Shown one piece after another: positions 25,626-34,135 of a stretch of DNA of 64,000 bases. The position numbers and the translations under genes are program-made. The DNA comes from Opitutales bacterium (GTDB lineage: Bacteria > Verrucomicrobiota > Verrucomicrobiia > Opitutales > Seribacteraceae), in assembly GCA_029254745.1 (NCBI GenBank), contig JAQWWZ010000031.1, positions 46,391 to 110,390 on the forward strand, written 5' to 3'. The notes beneath the pieces are model-generated. The model worked only from the letters and a program-made list of their open reading frames with translations, had not been told where the DNA came from and did not search any database. Position 1 is the stretch's first letter, and each line of letters starts with the position of its first letter.

Positions 25626-27050
25626 ATGTTCAAAGGGGAACTGGATTTCTCTAAGCAACTCGTTCACAAAAACTTGATTGAGCAAATAAATGCTTACAAA
25701 GACACGCTTACTCCCACCCTCCTGTTTGATGATTCCACTACCGCAAATGAAATCATTACTTCCCTTTCATACAACCCGTTAATATCCAAAGCCTCTGTAT
25801 GGAAGCTTTCAAAAGAGAAACCCATTCTTTTTGCGTCACTCAGTGATAAATCCACTCCCCTCTCTCATACAGAGGAAGAAATATGGAGCGAGAAAAGTCT
25901 CACGATCAACACAGTCATAAAATCGAATAGTAATGTCCTAGGGTATTTCTCCATCACTCGTTCCCTGGACGATTTGATTACTAAAAAAGATCAATTTATT
26001 GGTTTCGGCCTTCTTTCGTGGTCTTTGATTATCTTCGTTATACTTCTTATCACCCTCTGGTATCAAAGTTCTTTGACCATGCCGATCCAAGAATTGATGA
26101 AAGTGTCCGAAAGAATTTCTATCGAAAAAAATTACAATATTAGAGCCAAAGAAATTTCCAGAGATGAATTTGGAAGGCTGACCAAAATTTTCAATCAAAT
26201 GATGGATTCATTGAATTCCGCAGATCAAAAGCTCCGTAATTACAACAGTGAAATGGAAACCCAGGTGAAAGCTCGTACTGATGAACTTACAACTACAAAC
26301 CAGCGATTGGTAAAGGAAATGAAACTGAAAGAAAAAACTTACAGTGAATTACTTCAAACGAGAGAAAGATTAAACCGGCAGGAAAAACTCGCAAACGTCG
26401 GCCAAGTTTCCTCCAATATTGCCCATGAGCTCCGTAACCCCATGGCTGCCATAAGAAATTCAGTATACTTCCTGCGAAGAAGATCCTCAATGGATGAAAA
26501 AAACCTTCAACACTTGAATCTTATCGATAGTGAATTAAGTCAAAGCGACCAAGTAATAGAACGGTTACTGGAACTCACAAAAGGAAAAAAACTAAAGCTT
26601 GGGAAGACAGATCTTGAAAAATTGATCATTGACTCCTTCAATTTATCGAAAATTTCTGGCAACACCTTTTTGGATATTAACATTCAAAAAGAGGTTAAAT
26701 TTGTAAACATCGATTCTCTTTTATTTCGCCAGATTTTCTCAAATCTGACGACGAATGCTATACAGGCGATGCCTCTGGGTGGAGTGATTCAAGCAAACGC
26801 TACATCCGATAAATCAAATAACAACGAAATTCAAATCCGTTTCATCGACTCCGGTACCGGAATAGCGAAGTATGAAAATGATAAAATATTTGACCCCCTA
26901 TACACCAGCAAAGAGGATGGGATCGGACTTGGTCTTTCTTTATGCAAAGACTTGATCGAAAGGCATGGAGGGGCCATAGTCGTAGAATTTAGCTCGATAA
27001 ATGGCACAGGTTTTTTAATAACATTACCATCCTCATGCCTATATATTTAA
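25626..27050 (+). CDS. Membrane sensor histidine kinase (start uncertain, probably further upstream)
   Basis: Modules: a periplasmic sensing region (to about 125), a membrane helix ('IGFGLLSWSLIIFVILLITLWY'), HAMP ('SLTMPIQELMKVSERIS...DEFGRLTKIFNQMM'), coiled coil, HisKA with phospho-acceptor His in 'IAHELRNPMAAIRN', and HATPase_c with N-box 'NLTTNAIQAM' and 'DSGTGI', 'GIGLGLSLCK'. From ATG 25626 the expected first membrane helix is lost. The same frame is open back to 25467 and encodes 'FLLSTLLISLFFPTTGGYLMF' just upstream, but has no ATG, GTG or TTG there. The true start may be ATT at 25518 or 25527. It pairs with the response regulator 14 nt downstream. Confidence 0.88.
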   Translation: MFKGELDFSKQLVHKNLIEQINAYKDTLTPTLLFDDSTTANEIITSLSYNPLISKASVWKLSKEKPILFASLSDKSTPLSHTEEEIWSEKSLTINTVIKSNSNVLGYFSITRSLDDLITKKDQFIGFGLLSWSLIIFVILLITLWYQSSLTMPIQELMKVSERISIEKNYNIRAKEISRDEFGRLTKIFNQMMDSLNSADQKLRNYNSEMETQVKARTDELTTTNQRLVKEMKLKEKTYSELLQTRERLNRQEKLANVGQVSSNIAHELRNPMAAIRNSVYFLRRRSSMDEKNLQHLNLIDSELSQSDQVIERLLELTKGKKLKLGKTDLEKLIIDSFNLSKISGNTFLDINIQKEVKFVNIDSLLFRQIFSNLTTNAIQAMPLGGVIQANATSDKSNNNEIQIRFIDSGTGIAKYENDKIFDPLYTSKEDGIGLGLSLCKDLIERHGGAIVVEFSSINGTGFLITLPSSCLYI

Positions 27051-27064
27051 TCATGCTATAACTT

Positions 27065-27751
27065 GTGAAAAACACCAATAAACCAAACCGTATTCTTGTT
27101 GTTGACGATCATCCCGCTATCCGAGCTACAATGAATGAGATTCTTATAGACGAAGGGTTTCAAACTGAAGTTGCTGAAAATGGTAAAGAGGCTCTAGAAC
27201 TTTGCCTGTCTCAAGAGTTCAATTTCGTACTCATGGATATCCAAATGCCAGAAATGAATGGAGTTGAAGTCTTCAAGAAGCTCAAAGAAAAAAACAAGAG
27301 GCTACCCAAGTTCATCTTTTTTAGTGCCTACTCTACCCCCGAACTCCAAGAACAGGCAGTCTCCCTCGGAGCGTATGCTTTTTTAACAAAACCCATTAAG
27401 GTAGAAAAGATATTGGAATTATTACGCCTAAAAAGAGCTATTTCTATCCTGGTCCACTTAGCAGATGATCACATGCGTAATTGTATCTCTAGTTTACTCA
27501 CGGAAAACGGTTACACTGTAAATAAAGCGGTAAGTCACGATGATGCCCTTATTCAGCTCCGTCAAATAAACTACAACGCAATAGTTTTTGACACGGATTC
27601 ACCAAGCCTCGAACAAGAGGCTATTAAAAATACGATTCGGTCTGCTAAAACGAAAACCATTTGCGTAGAAACCAACGAAGATGAAAGCCCAAGGGAAGTG
27701 TTAAAAAGTCTTTCTTATTTCCTTGATACAGAATCTCAGATTTTCAATTAA
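27065..27751 (+). CDS. Response regulator with two receiver domains, no output domain
   Basis: 228 aa, GTG start. Receiver 1 (about 6-120) is complete: 'ILVVDDHPAI', phospho-acceptor Asp in 'VLMDIQMPEMNG', 'FFSAYST' and the conserved Lys in 'AFLTKPIK'. Receiver 2 (about 128-225, 'ISILVHLADDHMRNCISSLLTENGY') keeps an Asp in 'AIVFDTDSP' but has lost the 'P..nG' loop and the Lys motif, so it looks degenerate. No DNA-binding domain is present, so output is likely by protein contact. It lies just after the histidine kinase. Confidence 0.85.
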   Translation: MKNTNKPNRILVVDDHPAIRATMNEILIDEGFQTEVAENGKEALELCLSQEFNFVLMDIQMPEMNGVEVFKKLKEKNKRLPKFIFFSAYSTPELQEQAVSLGAYAFLTKPIKVEKILELLRLKRAISILVHLADDHMRNCISSLLTENGYTVNKAVSHDDALIQLRQINYNAIVFDTDSPSLEQEAIKNTIRSAKTKTICVETNEDESPREVLKSLSYFLDTESQIFN

Positions 27752-27775
27752 AACTCTAGATATAGCCATTTTAGC

Positions 27776-28318
27776 TCACAGAAGTATAAGAAGGTGACTG
27801 CCTGGTGGCACATTTTCAGAAATCTCGAGGGCTTCCGTGTTTGACACCTGCAAGCAACCTGAACTTGCAGGGGTGCCCAAGTTTTCCTCATGATTAGTGC
27901 CATGGATGTAAACATAGCGTTTATAAGTATCAACATCTCCCCCCTTATTCACCCCTTCTTCAAGACCAAGCAAGCGAAGGATCCTTGAAGTGATTAAGTT
28001 TTTCTTTTGCTTCTCACTCGAGCACTCCCAATACCTTAAACCGATAGGTTGCCTCCCTTCAAAAACCATTCCAATGGGTTGGTTTGTGCCAATTGTCTCA
28101 CAAACCTCGTGCAGTCCCCAAGGAGTGCCCAAAGAATTCTCAACACATGATGGAGGCTTCCTGGAACTTGACATTTTGTAAACCTGGTCGCTTTTCCCAT
28201 TATTAAATACCACAATAATTTGCCATTTAATCGAAGCAACCATTACTGTGCTCGACTCATTCAAACCTAAAGCATTTACTGCTTTTACATACTCTATATA
28301 TAAACCTTCTAAATTCAT
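27776..28318 (-). CDS. L,D-transpeptidase (YkuD) family protein
   Basis: 180 aa from ATG 28318. The YkuD catalytic block 'YVYIHGTNHEENLGTPASSGCLQVSN' contains the conserved His and catalytic Cys (HGT...S.GC). Such enzymes form 3-3 cross-links or attach proteins to peptidoglycan. No signal peptide is visible from either this ATG or the upstream in-frame ATG at 28351, which is unusual for a periplasmic enzyme. Its start codon shares base 28318 with the divergent asd TTG. Ends 25 nt from the convergent response regulator. Confidence 0.85.
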   Translation of the reverse strand: MNLEGLYIEYVKAVNALGLNESSTVMVASIKWQIIVVFNNGKSDQVYKMSSSRKPPSCVENSLGTPWGLHEVCETIGTNQPIGMVFEGRQPIGLRYWECSSEKQKKNLITSRILRLLGLEEGVNKGGDVDTYKRYVYIHGTNHEENLGTPASSGCLQVSNTEALEISENVPPGSHLLILL

Positions 28319-29346
28319 TGAAAAAATATCGTATCGGAATCGTAGGTGCAACAGGTGCTGTTGGCCAAGAAATTATTCATCTTCTTGAAAAAAGAAATTT
28401 TCCTGTGATTGAAGCTAGGTTGCTTGCGTCCAACCGATCGGCTGGAAGAGAAATTCTAGCCTGTGGAAATAAAGAAAAAGTCATGGAGACCACCGCTGAA
28501 TCTTTTAAAGGTCTTGATCTGGCTATTTTCAGCTCCGGTTCCAAGGTTTCTCTGGAATTTGCTGACATGGCCCGAAAGCAAGGCTGCGTGGTTATTGATA
28601 ACAGCTCTGCTTTCCGCATGGACCCACAGGTGCCTTTGGTTATCCCGGAAATAAACCCCCAAGAACTCGACAATCATCGGGGTATCATCGCCAACCCAAA
28701 TTGCTCAACAGCTGTAACATTAATGGGGCTTTATCCACTACACAAAAGGTTCGGACTAAAGCGCCTGATCACATCCACATATCAGGCTGTTTCAGGAGCA
28801 GGGGCGGCAGGAGCTAACGCCTTACTTAACGAGATTAGTACAGACTCATCAAATATCCAAAATAATCAGGATTCTCCCTTTCCTTACCCTATTGCCTTCA
28901 ACCTAATTCCTCACATTGATGACTTTCGGGAAGATGGTTACACCAAGGAAGAAATAAAGATGAGGAACGAAAGTAGAAAAATTCTTGATCTGCCTAAAGT
29001 TCATGTTTCTTGCACCTGTGTTCGCGTGCCGGTGATGAGAGCCCATTCTATATCTGTCAATGCAGAGTTTGAATCCCCCGTTAATGTGCCAGATGCACGA
29101 AACGCAATTGAAAGCTTTGACGGAGCGGAACTCTATGACCTGCCAAGCTCAGGAAGTTACCCAATGCCCTTAGACTTTGCTGAAAAAGAAGCTTGCGGCG
29201 TTGGCCGCCTCCGCATCGACCATGCCCTCCCCAATGGCCTTGCCTTTTGGGTAGTAGGAGACCAACTGTGGAAAGGTGCAGCGTTAAATGCAATTCAGAT
29301 TGCAGAATCTTTGGTGGAGAGAAAGTGCATGGAATTCATTAGCTAA
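28318..29346 (+). CDS. asd: Aspartate-semialdehyde dehydrogenase
   Basis: 342 aa. It reduces aspartyl phosphate to aspartate semialdehyde, the branch point to lysine/diaminopimelate, threonine and methionine. NADP-binding 'IGIVGATGAVGQEI' lies at the N-terminus, the catalytic Cys in 'IANPNCSTAVTLMGLYPL', and 'TYQAVSGAGAAG' follows. TTG 28318 gives the standard 'MKKYRIGIVGATGAVGQE' N-terminus. No good Shine-Dalgarno precedes it. The promoter must lie within the divergent L,D-transpeptidase gene because the start codons overlap. Confidence 0.96.
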   Translation: MKKYRIGIVGATGAVGQEIIHLLEKRNFPVIEARLLASNRSAGREILACGNKEKVMETTAESFKGLDLAIFSSGSKVSLEFADMARKQGCVVIDNSSAFRMDPQVPLVIPEINPQELDNHRGIIANPNCSTAVTLMGLYPLHKRFGLKRLITSTYQAVSGAGAAGANALLNEISTDSSNIQNNQDSPFPYPIAFNLIPHIDDFREDGYTKEEIKMRNESRKILDLPKVHVSCTCVRVPVMRAHSISVNAEFESPVNVPDARNAIESFDGAELYDLPSSGSYPMPLDFAEKEACGVGRLRIDHALPNGLAFWVVGDQLWKGAALNAIQIAESLVERKCMEFIS

Positions 29347-29378
29347 AAGTTGGCAAACATCCTGCTTATTCTTCTAGC

Positions 29379-29786
29379 ATGAATACAGTTCTTGCTAGCG
29401 GTTTGCTTAATGTAGGTAAAAATTTGATCGACAACTTTTCGACTCCTACCCCAGTTCAATTCCAAAAAAGTACCCGAGCATTCTCGACCGAACTTGAAGA
29501 TGCCACATCCCTGTCCCAGAGCAGCAAACCCATTTCTTCTCTTAGGCATGATTTATTACAAGACCCATCCATTCAATCTTTTATGTCGGCGAATGCTGGA
29601 AATGAGATTTACCTGCAAAAACGAGCAGATGGTAGCTCACAAATTCTTTCTTCTTCCGGGGACACCATGGTGATTGGACAAAATACAAAAACCAATGCTC
29701 TCTTGCACCACTACTTTGACAAGTGTGAGCAAGAAGGTGCCTTCCTTTCTCCACACAGACCGAACAGCGTTTTACTCCAGGAGTAA
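29379..29786 (+). CDS. Hypothetical protein
   Basis: 135 aa, soluble, Ser/Thr/Gln-rich, no signal or membrane helix. The C-terminal part ('GNEIYLQKRADGSSQILSSSGDTMVIGQNTKTNALLHHYFDKC') may fold as a small alpha/beta unit. No family recognised. It lies 32 nt after asd and 60 nt before an HDOD gene on the same strand. Confidence 0.5.
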   Translation: MNTVLASGLLNVGKNLIDNFSTPTPVQFQKSTRAFSTELEDATSLSQSSKPISSLRHDLLQDPSIQSFMSANAGNEIYLQKRADGSSQILSSSGDTMVIGQNTKTNALLHHYFDKCEQEGAFLSPHRPNSVLLQE

Positions 29787-29846
29787 AGCTAAGGAGTATT
29801 GAAACTCAGGTTTGTGATCCGTATCCTGAATAAGATCGTAAACTAA

Positions 29847-30737
29847 ATGAATAAACCTTCTGATTTCCTCCTCATCGAAAGGATTAATCAGTGCCCAAAA
29901 TTAGCATCACTCAAAAGCATCAATGATACATTGCGGGACCTGTTGGATTCAGAAGATAGTTTTGTTGGACAAATCGCAGAAGTCATTCGACTAGACCCCT
30001 CCTTAACCACGCGTATTCTTGATTTGGTCAATTCGATCTTTTTTGGAAGTAAAGAAAGTGACCGCATTTCTGGTGTTGAGGAAGCCTCTATCTTTTTAGG
30101 TCTCAACCGTATTAAAGACTTGATTGCAGCAACTCCTGTTATTGAGGAAATCTTTAAGCTTGGTAAAAAGAGTTCCTCCTTCCCATGGGTAGATTTTTGG
30201 AAGCATAGTATCGGGACAGCTATGCTTACTCGTGAAATCTTATCTTTTGCAGAAGAGGAATTTGAACAAGAAGCAGATTATGTAGCCGGACTTCTTCACA
30301 ATCTTGGCATCCTCATACTTGCGATCACTTTCCCTGAACACTTTTCTGATGTTTACAAAAAAGAGTATAATTCTGACCAAGAACTTCTTGAGTACGAAAG
30401 AAAAATCGTTGGGTGGGACCATGGAAAAATTGGGGCTTACTATTTATGGAACCACCACATTTCTGAAGAAGTTGTAGATTCTATTCATTGGCATAATCAG
30501 CCAAGTATGGCAAAAACCAATCCCAAACTAGCCTCAGCGATTCAAGTGGCCGACCATATTGTAAGGCAATTGGGGACCCATGGCATGGAAAACTACTCGA
30601 AAGGTCAAGATAGTGCATATTTAAAACTGGAAGGCTGGAGTATTTTATTTGGAGAACACCCAGAAGAAGATGATATCAAGGAAAAATTGAATTCTAGCTT
30701 GGAGAGGCTGAACCAAACCTTGAATGGTGTTTTATGA
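29847..30737 (+). CDS. HDOD-domain signalling protein
   Basis: 296 aa, single HDOD domain. The HDOD signature is 'IAEVIRLDPSLTTRILDLVNSIFFGS' followed by 'GVEEASIFLGLNRIKDLI', 'FWKHSIGTAMLTREI' and 'YVAGLLHNLGILIL'. The metal-binding HD pair is replaced ('HN'), as is usual in HDOD proteins, so it is probably a regulatory scaffold and not a phosphodiesterase. HDOD proteins often act in two-component, motility or stress signalling. It converges with the actin-like gene 13 nt downstream. Confidence 0.88.
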   Translation: MNKPSDFLLIERINQCPKLASLKSINDTLRDLLDSEDSFVGQIAEVIRLDPSLTTRILDLVNSIFFGSKESDRISGVEEASIFLGLNRIKDLIAATPVIEEIFKLGKKSSSFPWVDFWKHSIGTAMLTREILSFAEEEFEQEADYVAGLLHNLGILILAITFPEHFSDVYKKEYNSDQELLEYERKIVGWDHGKIGAYYLWNHHISEEVVDSIHWHNQPSMAKTNPKLASAIQVADHIVRQLGTHGMENYSKGQDSAYLKLEGWSILFGEHPEEDDIKEKLNSSLERLNQTLNGVL

Positions 30738-30750
30738 AAAATTGCTTCCT

Positions 30751-31854
30751 TTAGGGTTTAACCCACTGGTCTTCACGTGCAGCCTTGGCTACTTTCAAGG
30801 CACCAATAGCAACAAAGGGTTTAAGCTCTCTTGAGGAAAGCCTTACCTCTGGATTTTCATAGTCATCATCTACCAACATCCGTTGAAGTTCTTGATCTAT
30901 ATTCCTTATACGACTTCCACCTCCTGTCAAAATTATGTTCTGCAACATGGCAAATACAGACTGGGCTGAAGCAACAGCTATGATTTCTTTGATTGAGGTA
31001 AAGATTTCTTGAAGTAATTGGTTACAGGATTCTCCTACCTGCTTGCCTATCTCAATCTTTCGTGGTTTTCCTTCTACCGGCACCTTAACTCTTGCACCCG
31101 CTTCTATTTCACCGACATAAGAGTAAGTTTCCTTGAATTTTCTTATCATTGACAAGGGAACATCCACCTCTGGGTAAGCTTCACGGATAGATTTATCTAT
31201 AGAAACATCGACCTCGTTACCAGCGTACGGAATACTAAGCAGGTCTTCCGGTTTTGGGAAATATCCCTGAACAATACAAAAATCCGTGGTACCTGCCCCA
31301 ATATCTACAAATAAAGAATTGCTCACGGGGTCTTTGTAATCGGGGTCCTCCAGCTTACTTTCATCTCTCATACCTAACGCCGCTAAAAAAGGTTCAGGAA
31401 TAAACAAAATTCCTTCAAAAGCCCCCTTCGCCGCCCTTTGCAAATTTTCTTTGGCTTCTACATCCGCAGCAGCAGGTAAACCGATCACACAATGAACCGA
31501 ATGCTTGCGCTCAGGGTCAATTTTTTCGCGAAGGTAGCACAGAAAAGAGTTGGTTGCTTCTACATCTTGAATAACGCCATCGTTTAACGGATGTACCAAA
31601 CGCAGGTGTAACTCATTAGCCAAGGCTTCATTACCGTGAAGCATCCTGGAACTGCCTGGAAGAATGCCGGCTAAAATCCCCTCTTCTGGATAGCCAACAA
31701 CCGTGGGAACCAGAATGCCCTCGCTTTCATTAGAGCTTTCTTTGCTAAGTTTTGTGAGTAGGTAAGAATTTAGGGTACCCAGATCTAGACCAATGTACAT
31801 TTTTCTTTTTTTGGGCGTGCTTCCCGCTGCTTCTTCTGTGGACTCTTCTGTCAT
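30751..31854 (-). CDS. MamK-like bacterial actin
   Basis: 367 aa, actin/Hsp70 ATPase fold without Hsp70 substrate-binding domain. Phosphate-1 loop 'MYIGLDLGTLNSYLLT' (about 19-34), phosphate-2 'SLFVDIGAGTTDFCIVQG' and adenosine motif 'LQNIILTGGGSRIRNI' are clear. The blocks 'VVGYP', 'HPLNDGVI', 'VIGLPAAADVEAKENL', 'FIPEPFLAALGM' and 'GYFPKPEDLLSIPYAGNEVD' fit the magnetosome actin MamK better than MreB or DnaK. No magnetosome genes are in the window. It follows a helical protein gene (31932-32483) by 77 nt on the same strand, a likely partner. Filament formation is inferred. Confidence 0.75.
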   Translation of the reverse strand: MTEESTEEAAGSTPKKRKMYIGLDLGTLNSYLLTKLSKESSNESEGILVPTVVGYPEEGILAGILPGSSRMLHGNEALANELHLRLVHPLNDGVIQDVEATNSFLCYLREKIDPERKHSVHCVIGLPAAADVEAKENLQRAAKGAFEGILFIPEPFLAALGMRDESKLEDPDYKDPVSNSLFVDIGAGTTDFCIVQGYFPKPEDLLSIPYAGNEVDVSIDKSIREAYPEVDVPLSMIRKFKETYSYVGEIEAGARVKVPVEGKPRKIEIGKQVGESCNQLLQEIFTSIKEIIAVASAQSVFAMLQNIILTGGGSRIRNIDQELQRMLVDDDYENPEVRLSSRELKPFVAIGALKVAKAAREDQWVKP

Positions 31855-31931
31855 GTTAGGTCAAAAATTTATAGGTTCTGATTAGAAATTAAAGTTTATT
31901 AATGGGGTAAAACTTGCAGGGGCAAAAAAAG

Positions 31932-32483
31932 TTAAGATTCAAATGCCAGGACTTCATCAATCATTTTCTCTATTTCATCAAATTTCAACCCCATTCCTCT
32001 TGGAGGATCAAGATTATTATCCTTTTCTGGTTCAGCTTCAATGGGAGTTTGATTTTCAGGGATAACCACTGGTTTTTTTTCAGTCGTTTGGACCTCTGTT
32101 TTTTTCGGTTTTTCCTTGGAAGAAACATGAGGAGCTAGCGAAACCTCTTCCAACAGTGACTTCATGTGTGAAACCATATTACCAAGTTCTTCTCGCATCA
32201 CCCCAGCAAGGCGAGCTTCAAAACGCCCAGCAAACAAATCAAAGGCTGTGGCCAACTCGTCTGCTCTGCCTGACTCGTCATCAAACATCTCCTTCAACTT
32301 GGCTTTTTTCTCCGCAGGCTCTAAACGACTAACCTTCGCCCAACTGACAACAAGCACTGGGATTTCTTCTTTGAGTACCTGAATAGCACCTGGTTCATCC
32401 CCCACCAATCGTCGCACGCAAGCTCTGCGGAATCCCGCCTTTAGGGCTTCTAGTGGGGAAAGGGCATTGGAGGAACTACTCAT
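31932..32483 (-). CDS. Helical protein with conserved-looking C-terminal peptide, possible actin partner
   Basis: 183 aa, no signal peptide. An N-terminal helical domain (about 8-115, 'LEALKAGFRRACVRRLVGDEPGAIQVLKEEIPVLV', 'ELATAFDLFAGRFEARLAGVM') is followed by a charged Pro/Lys/Glu linker (about 118-160). It ends in an amphipathic peptide 'MGLKFDEIEKMIDEVLAFES'. The layout of folded domain, disordered linker and terminal helix is common in adaptors that bind filaments. It lies directly upstream of the MamK-like actin and downstream of an RluA gene on the same strand. No family recognised. Confidence 0.6.
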   Translation of the reverse strand: MSSSSNALSPLEALKAGFRRACVRRLVGDEPGAIQVLKEEIPVLVVSWAKVSRLEPAEKKAKLKEMFDDESGRADELATAFDLFAGRFEARLAGVMREELGNMVSHMKSLLEEVSLAPHVSSKEKPKKTEVQTTEKKPVVIPENQTPIEAEPEKDNNLDPPRGMGLKFDEIEKMIDEVLAFES

Positions 32484-32563
32484 GTCAAAGATTTCGAATA
32501 ATCATTCCCTAGCAAGCAGACAACAAAATAGTCTTTTCAAAGAATCTAAATCGAGCTTAATTT

Positions 32564-33352
32564 TCATTTTAGTAAAGCCTCGAGCTCATTTCCCTCCACT
32601 TCAAGTTCATTTTGGAGGTAAGAAATCATATCATCCGGCATTATTGCAGAAAAACACTCTCCTCCTTCCTCCTCGAACCCAAGCCATTGACCATGCAATG
32701 CCTGCCGCTTCATGCCGAGAGATTCCATCCATTCATTTTTCCACCCCTCCTCACAAAATTTCAGATAAATATTTTCATCCGAACCATAAAGTTTCTCCCC
32801 GACTAAAGGATGCCCAATCCATTGAGCATGTGCCCGAATCTGATGTTTTCTTCCCGTGTGAGTACGCACTTTACAAAAAGTATGCTCATTTTTTGTAAGA
32901 ACCGGAATAAACTGGGTTTCCGCCTTTTTTGCCTTGTTAGTTTTTTGTTCCAAAACCCGTTGTTTTACGAACACATTACTATCAGGATCATTTCCTAAAA
33001 AATTTGAAACGGTTACCTCCTCAGTCAATACTCCTTTTATAATGGCCAAGTATCGTCGCTTGACCCGCTTTTCTTCAATCGCTTTTTGCCAGTGGCTCGC
33101 AGCTTTTCTATGTTTTGCGAATAAAACAACCCCACTAGTTTCACGATCTAAACGGCTTGCCAAATGAATGGACTCTAGTCTGAGGTACTCCTTTGCAGCC
33201 CCCACTAAACTAGACCATGGTCCATTTTTTGAAGGGTGACAAACTAACCAACCAGGTTTGTTAAGCACTAGTATATGGTCATCTTCATGAAGAATCCAAT
33301 CCTTGAATTCATCAAGCAGTACCATGGGTGCTGAGTCGGGTTCATTTAACAT
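32564..33352 (-). CDS. RluA-family pseudouridine synthase (second copy)
   Basis: 262 aa from ATG 33352; the track start two codons earlier is TTG. RluA blocks: 'HILVLNKPGWLVCHPS', catalytic 'LASRLDRETSGVVLFAK', 'RRYLAIIKG' and 'CKVRTHTGRKHQIRAH'. The usual HRLD is SRLD here, but the catalytic Asp and flanking Arg remain. It modifies a uridine in rRNA or tRNA; the target is unknown. No S4 domain. First gene of a probable minus-strand run with the actin partner and actin, 80 nt apart. Confidence 0.88.
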   Translation of the reverse strand: MLNEPDSAPMVLLDEFKDWILHEDDHILVLNKPGWLVCHPSKNGPWSSLVGAAKEYLRLESIHLASRLDRETSGVVLFAKHRKAASHWQKAIEEKRVKRRYLAIIKGVLTEEVTVSNFLGNDPDSNVFVKQRVLEQKTNKAKKAETQFIPVLTKNEHTFCKVRTHTGRKHQIRAHAQWIGHPLVGEKLYGSDENIYLKFCEEGWKNEWMESLGMKRQALHGQWLGFEEEGGECFSAIMPDDMISYLQNELEVEGNELEALLK

Positions 33353-33497
33353 AATCAACCCTCACACACCTAAACTTTTCTGCTTCAATAAAAAAAACTT
33401 AACTTTTTTTGGCGTTCCCATCATTTATGTGTAAAGTTGAGATAGTTTGTTAAAAGCAAGCAACCAAAATCATTAACCAAAATAACAATTAACGCAT

Positions 33498-33848
33498 ATG
33501 AAGAATAGTTTAATTCTCTCCGGTGTTCACTTCGAACTAAAAGAAGGTCACAAAAATCTAGTTTCTGAAAAAATGGAAAAGATTTTTAAACACGAGGAAA
33601 AAATTATTCGTGCTCGAGTTGAATTGGAACATGATACCAAATCATCCTCTCATGAAAAAGAATATGTGGCCAAAGGTCATTTAGAGATGAAAGGTACAAC
33701 CATCACAATTTCGGCCGCAAGCCATACCATCAACAAAGCTATAGACGAGCTTGTTGAAAAATTAGACCGAGGTCTTCGTCGGCGATCCCGCCTGCATCGT
33801 GTTAAAAGGAAACAAAATTCCCTGCACGAACTAAAGAACGCTGCCTGA
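33498..33848 (+). CDS. hpf: Ribosome hibernation-promoting factor, short form
   Basis: 116 aa. N-terminal 'ILSGVHFELKEGHKNLVSEKMEKIFKHEEKIIRARVELEHD' and 'VAKGHLEMKGTTITISAASHTINKAIDELVEKLDRGLRR' match the HPF/RaiA/YfiA fold, a beta-alpha-beta-beta-beta-alpha domain that binds the 30S decoding site. The long C-terminal dimerisation domain is absent, so it is the short type. A basic tail follows. Preceded by a 145-nt intergenic region and followed by a good terminator, so it is probably a single-gene unit. Confidence 0.9.
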   Translation: MKNSLILSGVHFELKEGHKNLVSEKMEKIFKHEEKIIRARVELEHDTKSSSHEKEYVAKGHLEMKGTTITISAASHTINKAIDELVEKLDRGLRRRSRLHRVKRKQNSLHELKNAA

Positions 33849-33871
33849 TTTCACCCCAATTTTTACTGTTG

Positions 33872-33906
33872 AAAACGCTTGGTTGCCGAACCAAGCGTTT
33901 TTTTTT
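33872..33906 (+). terminator. Rho-independent terminator of hpf
   Basis: AAAACGCTTGGTT-gccg-AACCAAGCGTTTT, a perfect 13-bp stem with a tetraloop followed by a T-tract, starting 24 nt after the hpf stop on the plus strand. Confidence 0.95.
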
Positions 33907-34135
33907 ACAAAATCGTCTCGTTCTACTTATCCCAAATATCATACCTACAGGAACAGCTCCTGTACCCGCATTTTCAATATTTTAAAGAAGTCTTGCTACG
34001 GAAGGAGGCCGAGGAAATCATTATTTTATTGAGTGATTTAAAAATATAAAAGCCGAGTTATAATAATCCATTTACCCCCCTAGATCAGGGCTGTAAAATT
34101 AGATGAACACGATTACCCAAGCATTAGAGTATAGG
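33907..34135. other. Intergenic stretch without a gene
   Basis: About 230 nt between the hpf terminator and the coaC stop, AT-rich. I looked for a tRNA, a small ORF and a continuation of coaC into CoaB and found none. The only structure noted is a short hairpin ACAGGA-acagc-TCCTGT near 33950. Confidence 0.5.

Noticed and set aside
33907-34135. Possible tRNA or small RNA gene after hpf
   Set aside because: No T-loop GGTTCGA-type sequence and no cloverleaf could be drawn; only a short hairpin is present.
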